Positions 44,348-52,686 of a DNA stretch of 64,000 bases are shown in pieces. The translations under genes were made by a program, and so were the position numbers. How positions within the stretch are numbered: position 1 is the first letter of the stretch; every line of letters begins with the position of its first letter. Under the pieces are notes generated by a model, which ran no database searches, was not told the DNA's origin, and saw nothing but the letters and a program-made list of their open reading frames with translations. Source of the stretch: Paracoccus sp. N5 (GTDB lineage: Bacteria > Pseudomonadota > Alphaproteobacteria > Rhodobacterales > Rhodobacteraceae); the NCBI RefSeq assembly GCF_000371965.1, contig NZ_AQUO01000001.1:1992001-2056000 (forward strand), in the 5' to 3' direction.

Positions 44348-44932
44348 TCAGTTCGCGGCATCGTCCTCGTCGCGGCCGGCCGAGCCGATCTCGTCGAAGA
44401 GTTCGGCGATCTCGAAATCGGCGGCGGCATCGGCTTCCGCGGCCAGTTCCTGGATCGACTTGCCGGTGGCTTGCAGCTCGGCTTCCTCGGCCGAACGGGC
44501 GACGTTCAGCTTGATGGTCACGTCGACTTCCGGGTGCAGGTGCACGCGGACCTCGTGCAGGCCCAGCTCCTTGATCGGGGCGGTCAGCACGACCTGACGG
44601 CGCTCGACCGCGAAGCCTTCGGCATTGGCGGCATCGGCGGCGTCACGCGGGGTGACCGAGCCGTAGAGCGCGCCGGCGTCCGAAGCCGAGCGGATGATGA
44701 CGAAGCTCTGGCCGTCGAGTTTCTCGGCCAGTTTCAGCGCATCGGCGCGGGTCTCGTCGTTCTTGGCGGCCAGGTCGGCCTTGCGCTCCTCGAAGGCCGC
44801 GATATTGGCTTCCGAGGCGCGCAGCGCCTTGCCCTGCGGCAGCAGGTAGTTGCGCGCGAAGCCCTCTTTGACCTTCACGACTTCGCCCATCTGGCCCAGC
44901 TTGGCCACACGTTCCAGCAGGATGACTTGCAT
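44348..44932 (-). CDS. rplI: 50S ribosomal protein L9
   Basis: 194 residues. The start MQVILLERVAKLGQMGEVVK with FARNYLLPQGKAL is the L9 N-terminal domain that binds 23S rRNA; a long helix and the C-terminal domain follow. An acidic extension beyond the usual 150 residues (AAEADAAADFEIAELFDEIG) is common in Rhodobacteraceae. It is last in the rpsF-rpsR-rplI operon. Confidence 0.97.
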   Translation of the reverse strand: MQVILLERVAKLGQMGEVVKVKEGFARNYLLPQGKALRASEANIAAFEERKADLAAKNDETRADALKLAEKLDGQSFVIIRSASDAGALYGSVTPRDAADAANAEGFAVERRQVVLTAPIKELGLHEVRVHLHPEVDVTIKLNVARSAEEAELQATGKSIQELAAEADAAADFEIAELFDEIGSAGRDEDDAAN

Positions 44933-44944
44933 GTTCGTCTCTCC

Positions 44945-45172
44945 TTACTTCACGGCATAGGGAAGCAGGGCGAGGAAGCGGGCGCGCTTGATGGCGCGGG
45001 CCAGTTCACGCTGCTTCTTGGCCGAGACGGCGGTGATGCGCGAGGGCACGATCTTGCCGCGTTCGCTGATGTAGCGCTGCAGCAGGCGGGTGTCCTTGTA
45101 GTCGATCGCGGGAGCGTTGTCGCCCGAGAAGGGGCAGACCTTCCGGCGGCGGAAGAAGGGTTTGTTGGCCAT
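44945..45172 (-). CDS. rpsR: 30S ribosomal protein S18
   Basis: 75 residues: MANKPFFRRRKVCPFSG, IDYKDTRLLQRYISERGKI and PSRITAVSAKKQRELARAIK. It is a complete S18 that pairs with S6 on the 30S platform, in the usual place between rpsF and rplI. Confidence 0.97.
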   Translation of the reverse strand: MANKPFFRRRKVCPFSGDNAPAIDYKDTRLLQRYISERGKIVPSRITAVSAKKQRELARAIKRARFLALLPYAVK

Positions 45173-45189
45173 GATATGCGTCCTTTCCC

Positions 45190-45633
45190 TCAGTTCCGGT
45201 CGTCGCGGTCGCGACGCTCGCGGCGCTCGCCGCGATCACCCCGGTCGCCGTCGCGGTCGCGGCGCTCGCCACGGTCCCCGCGGTCGCCACGATCCCCGCG
45301 CTCGCGCTCGTCGCGCTTCTGCATCTGGATCGAGGGGCCTTCCTTGTGCTCGTCCACGCGGACGGTCAGCACGCGCATGACGTCGTCATGCAGGCGGGCC
45401 AGACGCTCCATCTCCTGCACGGCGGCCGAGGGCGCGTCCGAACGCAGGAAGGCATAGTGGCCCTTGCGGTTCTTGTTGATCTTGTAGGCCAGGGTGCGCA
45501 CGCCCCAGTATTCGTTCTCGACCACCTTGCCGCCGTTGTCGGCCAGCACGGTCGAAAAATGTTCGATCAGCCCTTCGGCCTGCGCGTTCGACAGGTCCTG
45601 GCGGGCGATCAGCACATGCTCGTAAAGCGGCAT
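45190..45633 (-). CDS. rpsF: 30S ribosomal protein S6 with R/D/G-rich tail
   Basis: 147 residues. The first 105 are a standard S6 (MPLYEHVLIARQDLSNAQ, NRKGHYAFLRSDAPS, VLTVRVDEH). The last 36 are a low-complexity run of RGDRG, RGERRDRDGD and RRERRDRDD units encoded by repetitive CGxGA DNA at about 45190-45305. S6 tails vary widely and are modified with glutamate in some bacteria; this charged tail is longer than usual. The ATG at 45633 has AAGGAAC upstream. Confidence 0.96.
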   Translation of the reverse strand: MPLYEHVLIARQDLSNAQAEGLIEHFSTVLADNGGKVVENEYWGVRTLAYKINKNRKGHYAFLRSDAPSAAVQEMERLARLHDDVMRVLTVRVDEHKEGPSIQMQKRDERERGDRGDRGDRGERRDRDGDRGDRGERRERRDRDDRN

Positions 45634-45934
45634 GTCTGTTCCTTTTTCAGGGCGCATTTCAACGACGGGACAACACCTTCCGCGCCCCGTCACGAGAGGC
45701 TGCGCCGGTTTCGTGTCTGCGGAAGGATGCGGCCTTATACAGGCGCGGGCGGCGAATGCAAGGCGAAAGGCGCATCGGGCCGGGTCCGGGCCGGCATCGT
45801 CGCCGCTGCGGCGATACTGTCTCTACGCGGCGCGCCAACACGAAATTGTCAGGCAAATGCAAGGAAACCTTTGTTGTCATTGGCACCTTCCCTGTGGGAA
45901 CCATCCATGAGCAATTCAGTCGGAGCTTGACCCC
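45634..45934. promoter_or_regulatory. Divergent region between rpsF and yceI-like gene
   Basis: About 300 bases holding promoters for the ribosomal operon (minus) and the YceI-like gene (plus). The right part (45840-45890) is AT-richer. A seven-codon mini-frame, ATG at 45907 to TGA at 45930, ends four bases before the YceI start and contains its GGAG; translation of it could couple to the gene. No larger gene is supported. Confidence 0.4.
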
Positions 45935-46516
45935 ATGAAATCCGTTTTCGTCCCTGCCGCCGCCCTGGCCCTATTCAGCGCGGGCGCCGCGATGGCCGCG
46001 CCGGTGCAATACGACTTTGACCCCGCGCACAGCCAGGTGGTCTTCGAATACAGCCACCTGGGCTTTTCCAACAGCACCGGCCTCGTCAACGGCGTGACCG
46101 GCAAGCTGATGCTGGATGCCGAGAACCCGGCCAATTCCAGCGTCGAGGCGACCATCCCGCTGTCGGGCCTGCACATGATCGCGCCGGAACTGGATCAGCA
46201 TATCTTCGGCAAGGACTTCCTTAACACCGACAAGAGCGGCGCGGTCGCGACCTTCAAGTCGACCAAGGTCGAGCCGGACGGCGACAAGGAGGCCAAGGTC
46301 ACCGGCGACTTCACCCTGAACGGCGTGACCAAGCAGATCGTGCTGGACGTGGATCTGAACAAGCTCGGCGCCCATCCGATGAGCGGCAAGGAATCCGCCG
46401 GTTTCGACGCCGAGACCGAGATCAAGCGCAGCGAGTTCAACCTGGGCCAGTTCGCCCCGGCCGTCGAGGACGAGGTCGAGATCAACATCACCGTCGAGGC
46501 GGTCAAGGCCGATTAA
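45935..46516 (+). CDS. YceI-family periplasmic protein
   Basis: 193 residues. A Sec signal peptide ends near AAMA (residue 21), followed by a lipocalin-like barrel with the YceI pattern: YDFDPAHSQVVFEYSHLGFS, SVEATIPLSGL, FPTATFKSTKVE-like VATFKSTKVEPDG, VTGDFTLNGVTKQIVLDV and FDAETEIKRSEF. Family members bind polyprenoids or similar lipids in the periplasm. GGAG lies ten bases upstream of the ATG. It ends at a strong bidirectional terminator shared with ccp. Confidence 0.95.
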   Translation: MKSVFVPAAALALFSAGAAMAAPVQYDFDPAHSQVVFEYSHLGFSNSTGLVNGVTGKLMLDAENPANSSVEATIPLSGLHMIAPELDQHIFGKDFLNTDKSGAVATFKSTKVEPDGDKEAKVTGDFTLNGVTKQIVLDVDLNKLGAHPMSGKESAGFDAETEIKRSEFNLGQFAPAVEDEVEINITVEAVKAD

Positions 46517-46540
46517 GGCCTGTCCGTTCCGAAACAGCGA

Positions 46541-46570
46541 AAAGGGGCCCGTGCGGCCCCTTTTCCTTTT
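46541..46570. terminator. Bidirectional terminator between yceI-like gene and ccp
   Basis: AAAGGGGCC and GGCCCCTTTT arms (46541-46550 and 46555-46564) are followed by TTTTCCTTTT on plus and preceded by CGAAAA, giving a T-run on minus too. The position between two convergent genes fits termination of both. Confidence 0.85.
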
Positions 46571-46588
46571 GGCGCTGCAAGGCGCGCC

Positions 46589-47668
46589 CTACATCGGCGC
46601 CGGCAGCGGCGTCGCGTCGGTCCGCACCGGCAGCACCGGATGGGCGATCTGCGGCTGGTCGCCCGTGACCGCATGCAGGAAGGCCACGATGTCGTCCACC
46701 TGCTCGGGCGCGAGTTCCGTGCCCAGCTGCGACGAGGACATGATCTGCACCGCCTCCTTCAGGTCCCAGACCACGCCCGAATGGAAATAGGGCGCGGTCA
46801 GCGCGACGTTGCGCAGCGGCGCGGCGCGGAAGACATATTCGTCGTCGACGGTCTTGGTGACCTCGAACCGGCCGGTATCGCCCACCGGCAGCACCTCAGC
46901 GCCGGGCTTGGCGACCAGGCCGAACGGATAATAGTCCTGTCCGCCGATGTTGCGGCCAAAGTGGCAGGCGGTGCAGCCGGTATCCATGAAGGCCTGCAGC
47001 CCGCGCTTTTCCTGCTCGGTCATGGCCGAATCGTCGCCGTTCAGGAAGCGGTCGAAGGCGCTGTTCGGGGTGATCAGCGTCGCCTCGAACTGTTCGATGG
47101 CGGCGGCGAAATTGTCGAAGCTGACCGGCTCGCGCTCATCGGGGAAGGCGGCGCGGAACGCCTCGACGTAATCGGGCATCGAGTTCAGCGTGCGCACCAC
47201 CTCGTCGGGGGTATTGCTCATCTCGACGCTGGCCTGCACCGGACCCTTGGCCTGCTCGGCCAGGTCGGGGGCGCGGCCGTCCCAGAACTGCGCGGCGTTG
47301 AAGATGGCGTTCAGCATGGTGGGCGCGTTCCGCGGCCCCTTCTGCCAGCCGTGCCCGACCGAGGTCGGCAGCCCGTCCACGCCGCCCAGGCCGACGTTGT
47401 GGCAGGTCTGGCACGAGATCAGACCCGAGCGCGACATGCGCGGGTCAAAGAACAGGGTCTTGCCAAGCTCGATCTTTTCCGTGGTCAGCGGGATGCCCTC
47501 GGGGGCCTCCTCGGTCTGCTTGATCGCGGTCAGCTCGGCGGGGATTGCCTCGAACACGCCCTTCGCTTCCTCGCGCAGGGCGCCGCTGTCGATGGCTGCG
47601 GTCTGGGCCAGGGCGGGCAGGGCCGCCAGGGTCAGCGCCGTTGCTGTCAGCAGGGGAACGAGTTTCAC
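46589..47668 (-). CDS. ccp: Di-haem cytochrome c peroxidase
   Basis: A periplasmic peroxidase that reduces hydrogen peroxide with electrons from cytochrome c or a cupredoxin. The 359 residues include a signal peptide (cleavage after about residue 22) and two haem attachment sites: CQTCH (86-90, low-potential peroxidatic domain) and CTACH (232-236, high-potential domain). PRNAPTMLNAIFN and FWDGRAPDLAEQAKGPVQ are typical. TAPYFHSGVVWDLKEAV lies in the C-terminal domain. The sequence is of the classic Paracoccus/Pseudomonas CcpA type rather than MauG. An FNR-like box at 47732-47745 suggests induction at low oxygen, as known for related genes. Confidence 0.96.
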   Translation of the reverse strand: MKLVPLLTATALTLAALPALAQTAAIDSGALREEAKGVFEAIPAELTAIKQTEEAPEGIPLTTEKIELGKTLFFDPRMSRSGLISCQTCHNVGLGGVDGLPTSVGHGWQKGPRNAPTMLNAIFNAAQFWDGRAPDLAEQAKGPVQASVEMSNTPDEVVRTLNSMPDYVEAFRAAFPDEREPVSFDNFAAAIEQFEATLITPNSAFDRFLNGDDSAMTEQEKRGLQAFMDTGCTACHFGRNIGGQDYYPFGLVAKPGAEVLPVGDTGRFEVTKTVDDEYVFRAAPLRNVALTAPYFHSGVVWDLKEAVQIMSSSQLGTELAPEQVDDIVAFLHAVTGDQPQIAHPVLPVRTDATPLPAPM

Positions 47669-47731
47669 CTTTGTCTCCTTCTGTGGTCCTCGCGCGCAGC
47701 ATCATGATCGCGCAAGGACGGGCGCGGCGCC

Positions 47732-47745
47732 TTGATCTGGGTCAC
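47732..47745 (-). promoter_or_regulatory. FNR-like box upstream of ccp
   Basis: TTGATCTGGGTCAC matches the alphaproteobacterial FNR/FnrP pattern TTGAT-N4-[AG]TCAA except for the final base. Its centre is about 70 bases from the ccp ATG, so a class II site at -41.5 would place the transcript start near 47697 with a leader of about 28 bases. Confidence 0.65.
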
Positions 47746-47780
47746 GCCCGCGCCCGCTTCCGCCTTGCCGCCCACCGGAT

Positions 47781-47797
47781 CACGGGATAATCCCGTG
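47781..47797 (+). promoter_or_regulatory. Hairpin at the prfA translation start
   Basis: CACGGGAT, one A, then ATCCCGTG form a perfect eight-base inverted repeat ending two bases before the prfA ATG at 47800. No Shine-Dalgarno sequence is seen outside it. It could hold the initiation region in a stem, serve as an operator, or simply lie in a leaderless promoter. Confidence 0.5.
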
Positions 47798-47799
47798 GC

Positions 47800-48858
47800 A
47801 TGCTGCCGCAGGACCGCCTTTCCCAGATCGTCGCGCGTTTCGAATATCTCGAGGCGCGGTTGAATGCCGGCCCGGCGCCGGAGGAAATCGCCGGCATCAG
47901 CCGCGAATATGCCGAGCTGAAGCCGGTGGTGGCGCAGATCGCCGAATGGCGCGCCGCGCAGGACGGCATCACCGAGGCCCAGGCCATGCTGGCCGATCCC
48001 GAGATGCGCGAGCTGGCCACCGATGAGCTGGGCCGGTTGCGCGACCTGCTGCCCGGGCTGGAACATGCGCTGCGCATCGCGCTTCTGCCCCGCGACGCCG
48101 CCGACGCCCGGCCGGCGATCCTGGAGATCCGCCCCGGCACCGGCGGCGAAGAGGCGGCGCTTTTCGCGGGCGACCTCTTGGCCATGTATCGCCGCTTTGC
48201 CGAATCGCAGGGCTGGCAGTTCCAGCTGCTGGAACTGGCCGAATCCGACCTGGGCGGCGTGCGCGAGGCCGTGGCCCGGATCGAGGGCGAGGGCGTCTTT
48301 GCCCGGCTGAAATACGAATCCGGCGTGCACCGCGTCCAGCGGGTGCCGGAAACCGAATCGGGCGGCCGCATCCATACCTCGGCCGCGACCGTCGCCGTGC
48401 TGCCCGAGGCCGAGGAGGTCGACATCGACATCCCCGCCGGCGACATCCGCATCGACACCATGCGCGCCAGCGGCGCCGGCGGCCAGCACGTCAACACCAC
48501 CGATTCGGCGGTGCGCATCACCCACCTGCCGACCGGCATCGTGGTGACCAGTTCCGAAAAATCCCAGCACCAGAACCGCGCCAACGCCATGGCCGTGCTG
48601 CGCGCCCGGCTCTATGACATGGAACGCTCGCGCGCCGATGCCGAGCGCGCGGCGGACCGCAAGTCGCAGGTCGGCTCGGGCGACCGCTCGGAACGCATCC
48701 GCACCTACAACTTCCCGCAGGGCCGGATGACCGATCACCGCATCGGCCTGACGCTTTACGCGCTGGACCGCATCATGCAGGGCGACCTGTCCGAGACGGT
48801 GGATGCGCTGGCCGCGCATGACCAGGCCGCCCGGCTGGCGGCGCAGGGCGACACGTGA
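47800..48858 (+). CDS. prfA: Peptide chain release factor 1
   Basis: Ends translation at UAA and UAG. The 352 residues include the UAG/UAA-reading PxT motif as PET (183-185) in RVPETESGGRIHTSAATV, and the catalytic GGQ (227-229) in SGAGGQHVNTTDSAVRITH. The start MLPQDRLSQIVARFEYLEAR is conserved. It is divergent from ccp and overlaps prmC by GTGA, coupling the factor to its own methylase. Confidence 0.97.
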   Translation: MLPQDRLSQIVARFEYLEARLNAGPAPEEIAGISREYAELKPVVAQIAEWRAAQDGITEAQAMLADPEMRELATDELGRLRDLLPGLEHALRIALLPRDAADARPAILEIRPGTGGEEAALFAGDLLAMYRRFAESQGWQFQLLELAESDLGGVREAVARIEGEGVFARLKYESGVHRVQRVPETESGGRIHTSAATVAVLPEAEEVDIDIPAGDIRIDTMRASGAGGQHVNTTDSAVRITHLPTGIVVTSSEKSQHQNRANAMAVLRARLYDMERSRADAERAADRKSQVGSGDRSERIRTYNFPQGRMTDHRIGLTLYALDRIMQGDLSETVDALAAHDQAARLAAQGDT

Positions 48859-49682
48859 TCGGCGCCGAGGCGCTGCGGCAGGCGGCCGAGCGGCTTTCGC
48901 AGGCGGGTGTCGCGGATGCGGCGGGCGACTCGCGCCTGCTTCTGGCCCATGCGCTCGACCTGCCGCGCCACCATCTGGCCGCCGCCCTGGCCGCGCCGCT
49001 GCCGCCTCAGGCGCTGCGACGTTTCGACGCAGCCGTCGCCGCCCGCGCCGCGCGCCAGCCGGTCAGCCAGATCCTCGGCCGCCGTGCCTTCTGGAAGCAT
49101 GACTTCCACGTCACCGCCGACACGCTGGACCCGCGCCCGGAAACCGAAACCCTGGTCGAGGCGGCGCTGGCCCAGCCCTTCGCCTCGGTGCTCGACCTGG
49201 GGACCGGGACGGGCGCCATCCTGATCTCGCTTCTGGCCGAGCGGCCGGCTGCGCGCGGCATCGGCACCGATATCTCGGCCCCGGCGCTGGCGGTGGCGCA
49301 GGGCAATGCCGCGCGGCTTGGCGTGCGCGCCGATTTCATAGGGTCCGACTGGTTTTCGGCGGTCTCGGGCCAGTTCGACCTGATCGTCTCGAACCCGCCC
49401 TATATCGCGCTGGCCGAGATGGCCGGCCTTGCCCCCGAGGTCCGCGACTGGGAGCCGCGCGGCGCCCTGACCGACGAGGGCGACGGGCTTTCGGCCTATC
49501 GCGCCATTGCCGCGGGGGCGCCCGCGCATCTGAATCCGGGCGGCCGGCTCATGGTCGAGATCGGCCCGACGCAAGGCGCGGCGGTCGCGGCGCTGATGGC
49601 GGCGGCCGGGCTGGAACAGCCGCGCATCCTGCCCGATCTTGACGGCCGCGACCGGGTTGTCATGGCCCGCAAGCCCGGCTGA
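48855..49682 (+). CDS. prmC: Release-factor glutamine methyltransferase
   Basis: Methylates the glutamine of the GGQ motif in release factors. The 275 residues show the SAM loop VLDLGTGTGAI (112-122) and the catalytic NPPY (180-183) in IVSNPPYIALAEM, with the helical N-terminal substrate-binding domain. The GTG start overlaps the prfA stop. Order prfA-prmC is conserved in many bacteria. Confidence 0.97.
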   Translation: MIGAEALRQAAERLSQAGVADAAGDSRLLLAHALDLPRHHLAAALAAPLPPQALRRFDAAVAARAARQPVSQILGRRAFWKHDFHVTADTLDPRPETETLVEAALAQPFASVLDLGTGTGAILISLLAERPAARGIGTDISAPALAVAQGNAARLGVRADFIGSDWFSAVSGQFDLIVSNPPYIALAEMAGLAPEVRDWEPRGALTDEGDGLSAYRAIAAGAPAHLNPGGRLMVEIGPTQGAAVAALMAAAGLEQPRILPDLDGRDRVVMARKPG

Positions 49683-49925
49683 CCCGGCAAGGATCCGCGC
49701 GTTTTGCGCCATTCGATGCAGATTCCGCTTGTAAGCGGCGATGCGGCGTGTTTATTCGCAGATGTGACGGGGGCGCTGCCCACGCATGGGTCAGCCATAC
49801 TCAGATAACCCAGCACAATCCTGGCAAAGCGGGAAACGGAATTCCACCGCTCCCGTTCTGGACACTCGCTTCCGAGATGACCCCAACCTCAGCCGGACAA
49901 ATCCGGACGAAACGACAACAAGCTG

Positions 49926-50762
49926 ATGAGATCATCCAAATCCCGTTCGCGTAACAAGTCGAACCGCCAGCGCTCGCTGGGCAATATCGTCAACCGCGTC
50001 TTCGATTCCTCGGGCCCCGAGGGCAAGGTGCGCGGCACGCCCCAGCAGATCATCGAGAAATACCTGGCGCTGGCCCGCGACGCCCAGCTCTCCAATGACC
50101 GCGTGGCCGAGCAGAGCTTCCTGCAGCATGCCGAGCATTACACCCGCATGCTGGGCGAGGCGCAGCGCGAGCAGGCCGAGCGCCAGCAGCATCAAGCCCG
50201 CGACGACGATTTCCAGGACGGCAACGGCCATTCGGCCCAGTCCGAGAACGGCCAGAACGGCAACCGCCACGAGCGCCAGGATCGCCAGGACCGGAACGAG
50301 CGGCGCGACGACCGCCGCGACCAGCCGCGCGAGGAACGCCATCGCGACGACCGGCGCGAGGATCGCAACCGCGACGAGCGGCGCGAAGAGCGCAGCCGCG
50401 ACGACCGGCAAGCCGCGCGTGCCGAAGCCCAGGCGCCCGCCGGCCTGCCGCCGGTGATCGCCTCGGACGAGGACGCCGCCGGCCCGGTCGAGACCCCGGA
50501 AGCCGCCATCGCGCCCGAAGCCCCCGTCGCAGCCCCGGCCGAGCCCCCGGCGCCGGCCCCCGCTGCGGCCGAGCCCGCGCCGGAACTGGCGCTCGAGGAG
50601 CCCGCCGCCCCGGCGCCGCGTCGCCGCACGCGCCAGCCGGCCGCCGCCGCGGCTGCCTCTGCCGCGACCCCGGCGCCGCGCACCCCGCGCACCCGCCGCA
50701 AGCCGGCCGAGGGCGCCGAGAAGAAACCCGCGGCAAAGACCGACAAGGCTTCCGGCGAATAG
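49926..50762 (+). CDS. DUF4167-domain protein
   Basis: 278 residues. The N-terminal 85 are the conserved DUF4167 region: MRSSKSRSRNKSNRQRSLGN, then NRVFDSSGPEGKVRGTPQQI, then DAQLSNDRVAEQSFLQHAEH. The rest is low-complexity: a run rich in R, D, E and N (about 90-160), then alanine/proline (about 165-245) and a basic AKT-like tail. The very basic start suggests RNA binding, but the function is unknown. It is commonly found after prmC in alphaproteobacteria, as here. The 243-base gap before it (49683-49925) presumably holds its promoter and includes a small CCGCTT/AAGCGG hairpin at 49725-49738. Confidence 0.93.
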   Translation: MRSSKSRSRNKSNRQRSLGNIVNRVFDSSGPEGKVRGTPQQIIEKYLALARDAQLSNDRVAEQSFLQHAEHYTRMLGEAQREQAERQQHQARDDDFQDGNGHSAQSENGQNGNRHERQDRQDRNERRDDRRDQPREERHRDDRREDRNRDERREERSRDDRQAARAEAQAPAGLPPVIASDEDAAGPVETPEAAIAPEAPVAAPAEPPAPAPAAAEPAPELALEEPAAPAPRRRTRQPAAAAAASAATPAPRTPRTRRKPAEGAEKKPAAKTDKASGE

Positions 50763-50765
50763 GCC

Positions 50766-51614
50766 CTAGCGCGGCGCGGCGGCCAGGCCCCGCGCCAGCG
50801 CGCAGAACTGCTCCAGCCCGATCTCTTCGGCGCGCGCGGTGGGCGCGATGCCCGCCGCGACCAGCAGCTCCTCGATGGCCGGATGCAAGCCCTTCAGCGA
50901 GGCGCGCAGCATCTTGCGCCGCTGGTTGAAGCCCGCCGCCACCACCCGGTTCAGCACCGCCGCATCGGCGGGAAAACGCGGCTCGGGCAGGGCGGTCAGA
51001 TGCACCACCGAGGAATGCACCTTGGGCGCGGGCACGAAGGCCTCCGGCGGCAGGGTCATGACGATCCGCGCGTCCGAGCGCCATTGCGCCAGCACCGCCA
51101 GCCGGCCATAGGCCTTGCCGCCGGGCCTCGCCACGATGCGCTCGGCCACCTCCTTCTGGAACATCAGCGTCAGCGATTCCCAGAACGGCGGCCATTCTGG
51201 CGGCGTCAGCCAGCGGATCAGCAGCTCGGTGCCGACATTATAGGGCAGGTTGGCCACGACCCGGATCGGCGGCGTCAGATGCGCCAGCGGATCCACTTCC
51301 AGCGCATCGCCATGGATGACCTGCAACCGGCCGGGATAGGCCGCGGCGATCTCGGCCAGGGCGGGCAGGGCGCGCGCGTCCTTCTCGATGGCCAGCACAT
51401 GGCGGGCGCCCTCGGCCAGCAGCCCGCGGGTCAGCCCGCCAGGACCGGGGCCGACCTCGATCACGTCGCAGCCGGTAAGGTCGCCGGCGGCGCGGGCGAT
51501 CTTGGCGGTCAGGTTCAGGTCCAGCAGGAAGTTCTGGCCCAGTTGCTTCTTCGCCCGCAACTCGTGGCGGGCGATGACATCGCGCAGCGGCGGCAACCCG
51601 TCGATGGCGCTCAT
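50766..51614 (-). CDS. rsmA: 16S rRNA dimethyladenosine transferase
   Basis: Dimethylates two adenines near the 3' end of 16S rRNA (KsgA). The 282 residues show KKQLGQNFLLD (about 23-33), SAM loop VIEVGPGPGGLTRGLL (51-66), and catalytic NLPYNVGTELLIRW. The ATG at 51614 overlaps the pdxA stop (ATGA). It is last in the lptF-to-rsmA run of minus-strand genes. Confidence 0.97.
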   Translation of the reverse strand: MSAIDGLPPLRDVIARHELRAKKQLGQNFLLDLNLTAKIARAAGDLTGCDVIEVGPGPGGLTRGLLAEGARHVLAIEKDARALPALAEIAAAYPGRLQVIHGDALEVDPLAHLTPPIRVVANLPYNVGTELLIRWLTPPEWPPFWESLTLMFQKEVAERIVARPGGKAYGRLAVLAQWRSDARIVMTLPPEAFVPAPKVHSSVVHLTALPEPRFPADAAVLNRVVAAGFNQRRKMLRASLKGLHPAIEELLVAAGIAPTARAEEIGLEQFCALARGLAAAPR

Positions 51615-52594
51615 GCCTGCGCCCCGGCCCGGCGTTCCGCCATGTCCCAAGCCATGCGCAGCGCGGCGATGACGCTTTCGGCATCGGCGATGCCCCGGCC
51701 GGCAATGTCGAAGGCGGTGCCATGGTCGGGCGAGGTGCGCACGAAGGGCAGGCCCAGCGTGACATTCACCCCGCCGGCGAAATCCAGCGTCTTGATCGGG
51801 ATCAGCGCCTGGTCGTGATAGGCGCAGATCGCCGCGTCATAACGCGCGCGCGCCGCCGGATGGAACATGGTATCGGCGGGCAGGGGGCCGGCAATGTCGA
51901 ACCCCTCGGCCCGCAGCCGCGCGGCCAGCGGCGCGATCCAGCGCATCTCCTCGCTGCCCATGACGCCGTTCTCGCCGGCATGCGGGTTCAGCCCGGCCAG
52001 CGCCAGCCGCGGCGCGGCCATGCCGAAATCGCGGCGCAAGCCGGCATCGGTGATCCGCACCGCCTGCTCCAGCAATGCCGGCGTCAGCGCATGCGGCACC
52101 TCGGACAGCGCGATGTGGATGGTCGCCGGCACCACCCGGCAAGGCGGCTCGACGCCGGTCGAGGCCAGCATCATCACCACCGGCACGCCACCGGCCAGAT
52201 GCGCCAGGTATTCGGTATGGCCGGGAAAGGGGAAATCGGCCCCTCGCTTCAGCGCCTCCTTGTTGATCGGCAGGGTGCAGATGCCGCCGGCGGCGCCGCT
52301 CTGCGCCAAAGCGACGGCGCGGTCGATGACTGCGATCACGCCCGCGGCATTGGCCGGATCGGGACGCCCGGGCACGGCCGGCGCCGCGAAATCATGCCGC
52401 AGCACCGGCAGAACGCCCGGCGCGACCGCCTCGCCCGGCACCGAAACCTCGGCCCAGGCGGTGCCTTCGGGCAGGTGCCGCGGATCGCCCAGGAAGACAA
52501 AGGGCACCCCGGCCGCCAGCGCCTTGGGCGCCAGTTCCGGTCCGATGCCGGCCGGCTCGCCGCAGGTCAGGATGATGGGTCGCGGCTGGGTCAT
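51611..52594 (-). CDS. pdxA: 4-hydroxythreonine-4-phosphate dehydrogenase
   Basis: Oxidises 4-phosphohydroxy-L-threonine in pyridoxal phosphate synthesis. The 327 residues include TCGEPAGIGPEL near the start, FPGHTEYLA with a metal-binding histidine, GLNPHAGENG, and YHDQALIPIKTLDFAGGVNV followed by TSPDHGTAFDIAGRG. These are diagnostic of PdxA. A repeat hairpin lies between surA and pdxA, while pdxA and rsmA overlap. Confidence 0.96.
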   Translation of the reverse strand: MTQPRPIILTCGEPAGIGPELAPKALAAGVPFVFLGDPRHLPEGTAWAEVSVPGEAVAPGVLPVLRHDFAAPAVPGRPDPANAAGVIAVIDRAVALAQSGAAGGICTLPINKEALKRGADFPFPGHTEYLAHLAGGVPVVMMLASTGVEPPCRVVPATIHIALSEVPHALTPALLEQAVRITDAGLRRDFGMAAPRLALAGLNPHAGENGVMGSEEMRWIAPLAARLRAEGFDIAGPLPADTMFHPAARARYDAAICAYHDQALIPIKTLDFAGGVNVTLGLPFVRTSPDHGTAFDIAGRGIADAESVIAALRMAWDMAERRAGAQA

Positions 52595-52599
52595 TCTGT

Positions 52600-52680
52600 C
52601 TTGTCCAAATATCCCGGGGGGAGCGCCTGACGCACCCCGTCGAGGGGTGCGTCAGGCGCGGGGGGCAGAGCCCCCGGCCA
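52600..52680. repeat. Dispersed hairpin repeat, copy C, with 16-base stem
   Basis: It begins CTTGTCCAAATATCCCGGGGG (the reverse of the copy A/B end). It then contains perfect 16-base arms (52623-52638 and 52644-52659) around GTCGA, and finally GGGGGCAGAGCCCCCGG. It lies between surA and pdxA. The stem would be very stable and may attenuate or end the transcript, or stabilise the upstream mRNA. Confidence 0.8.
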
Positions 52681-52686
52681 CCCGCG

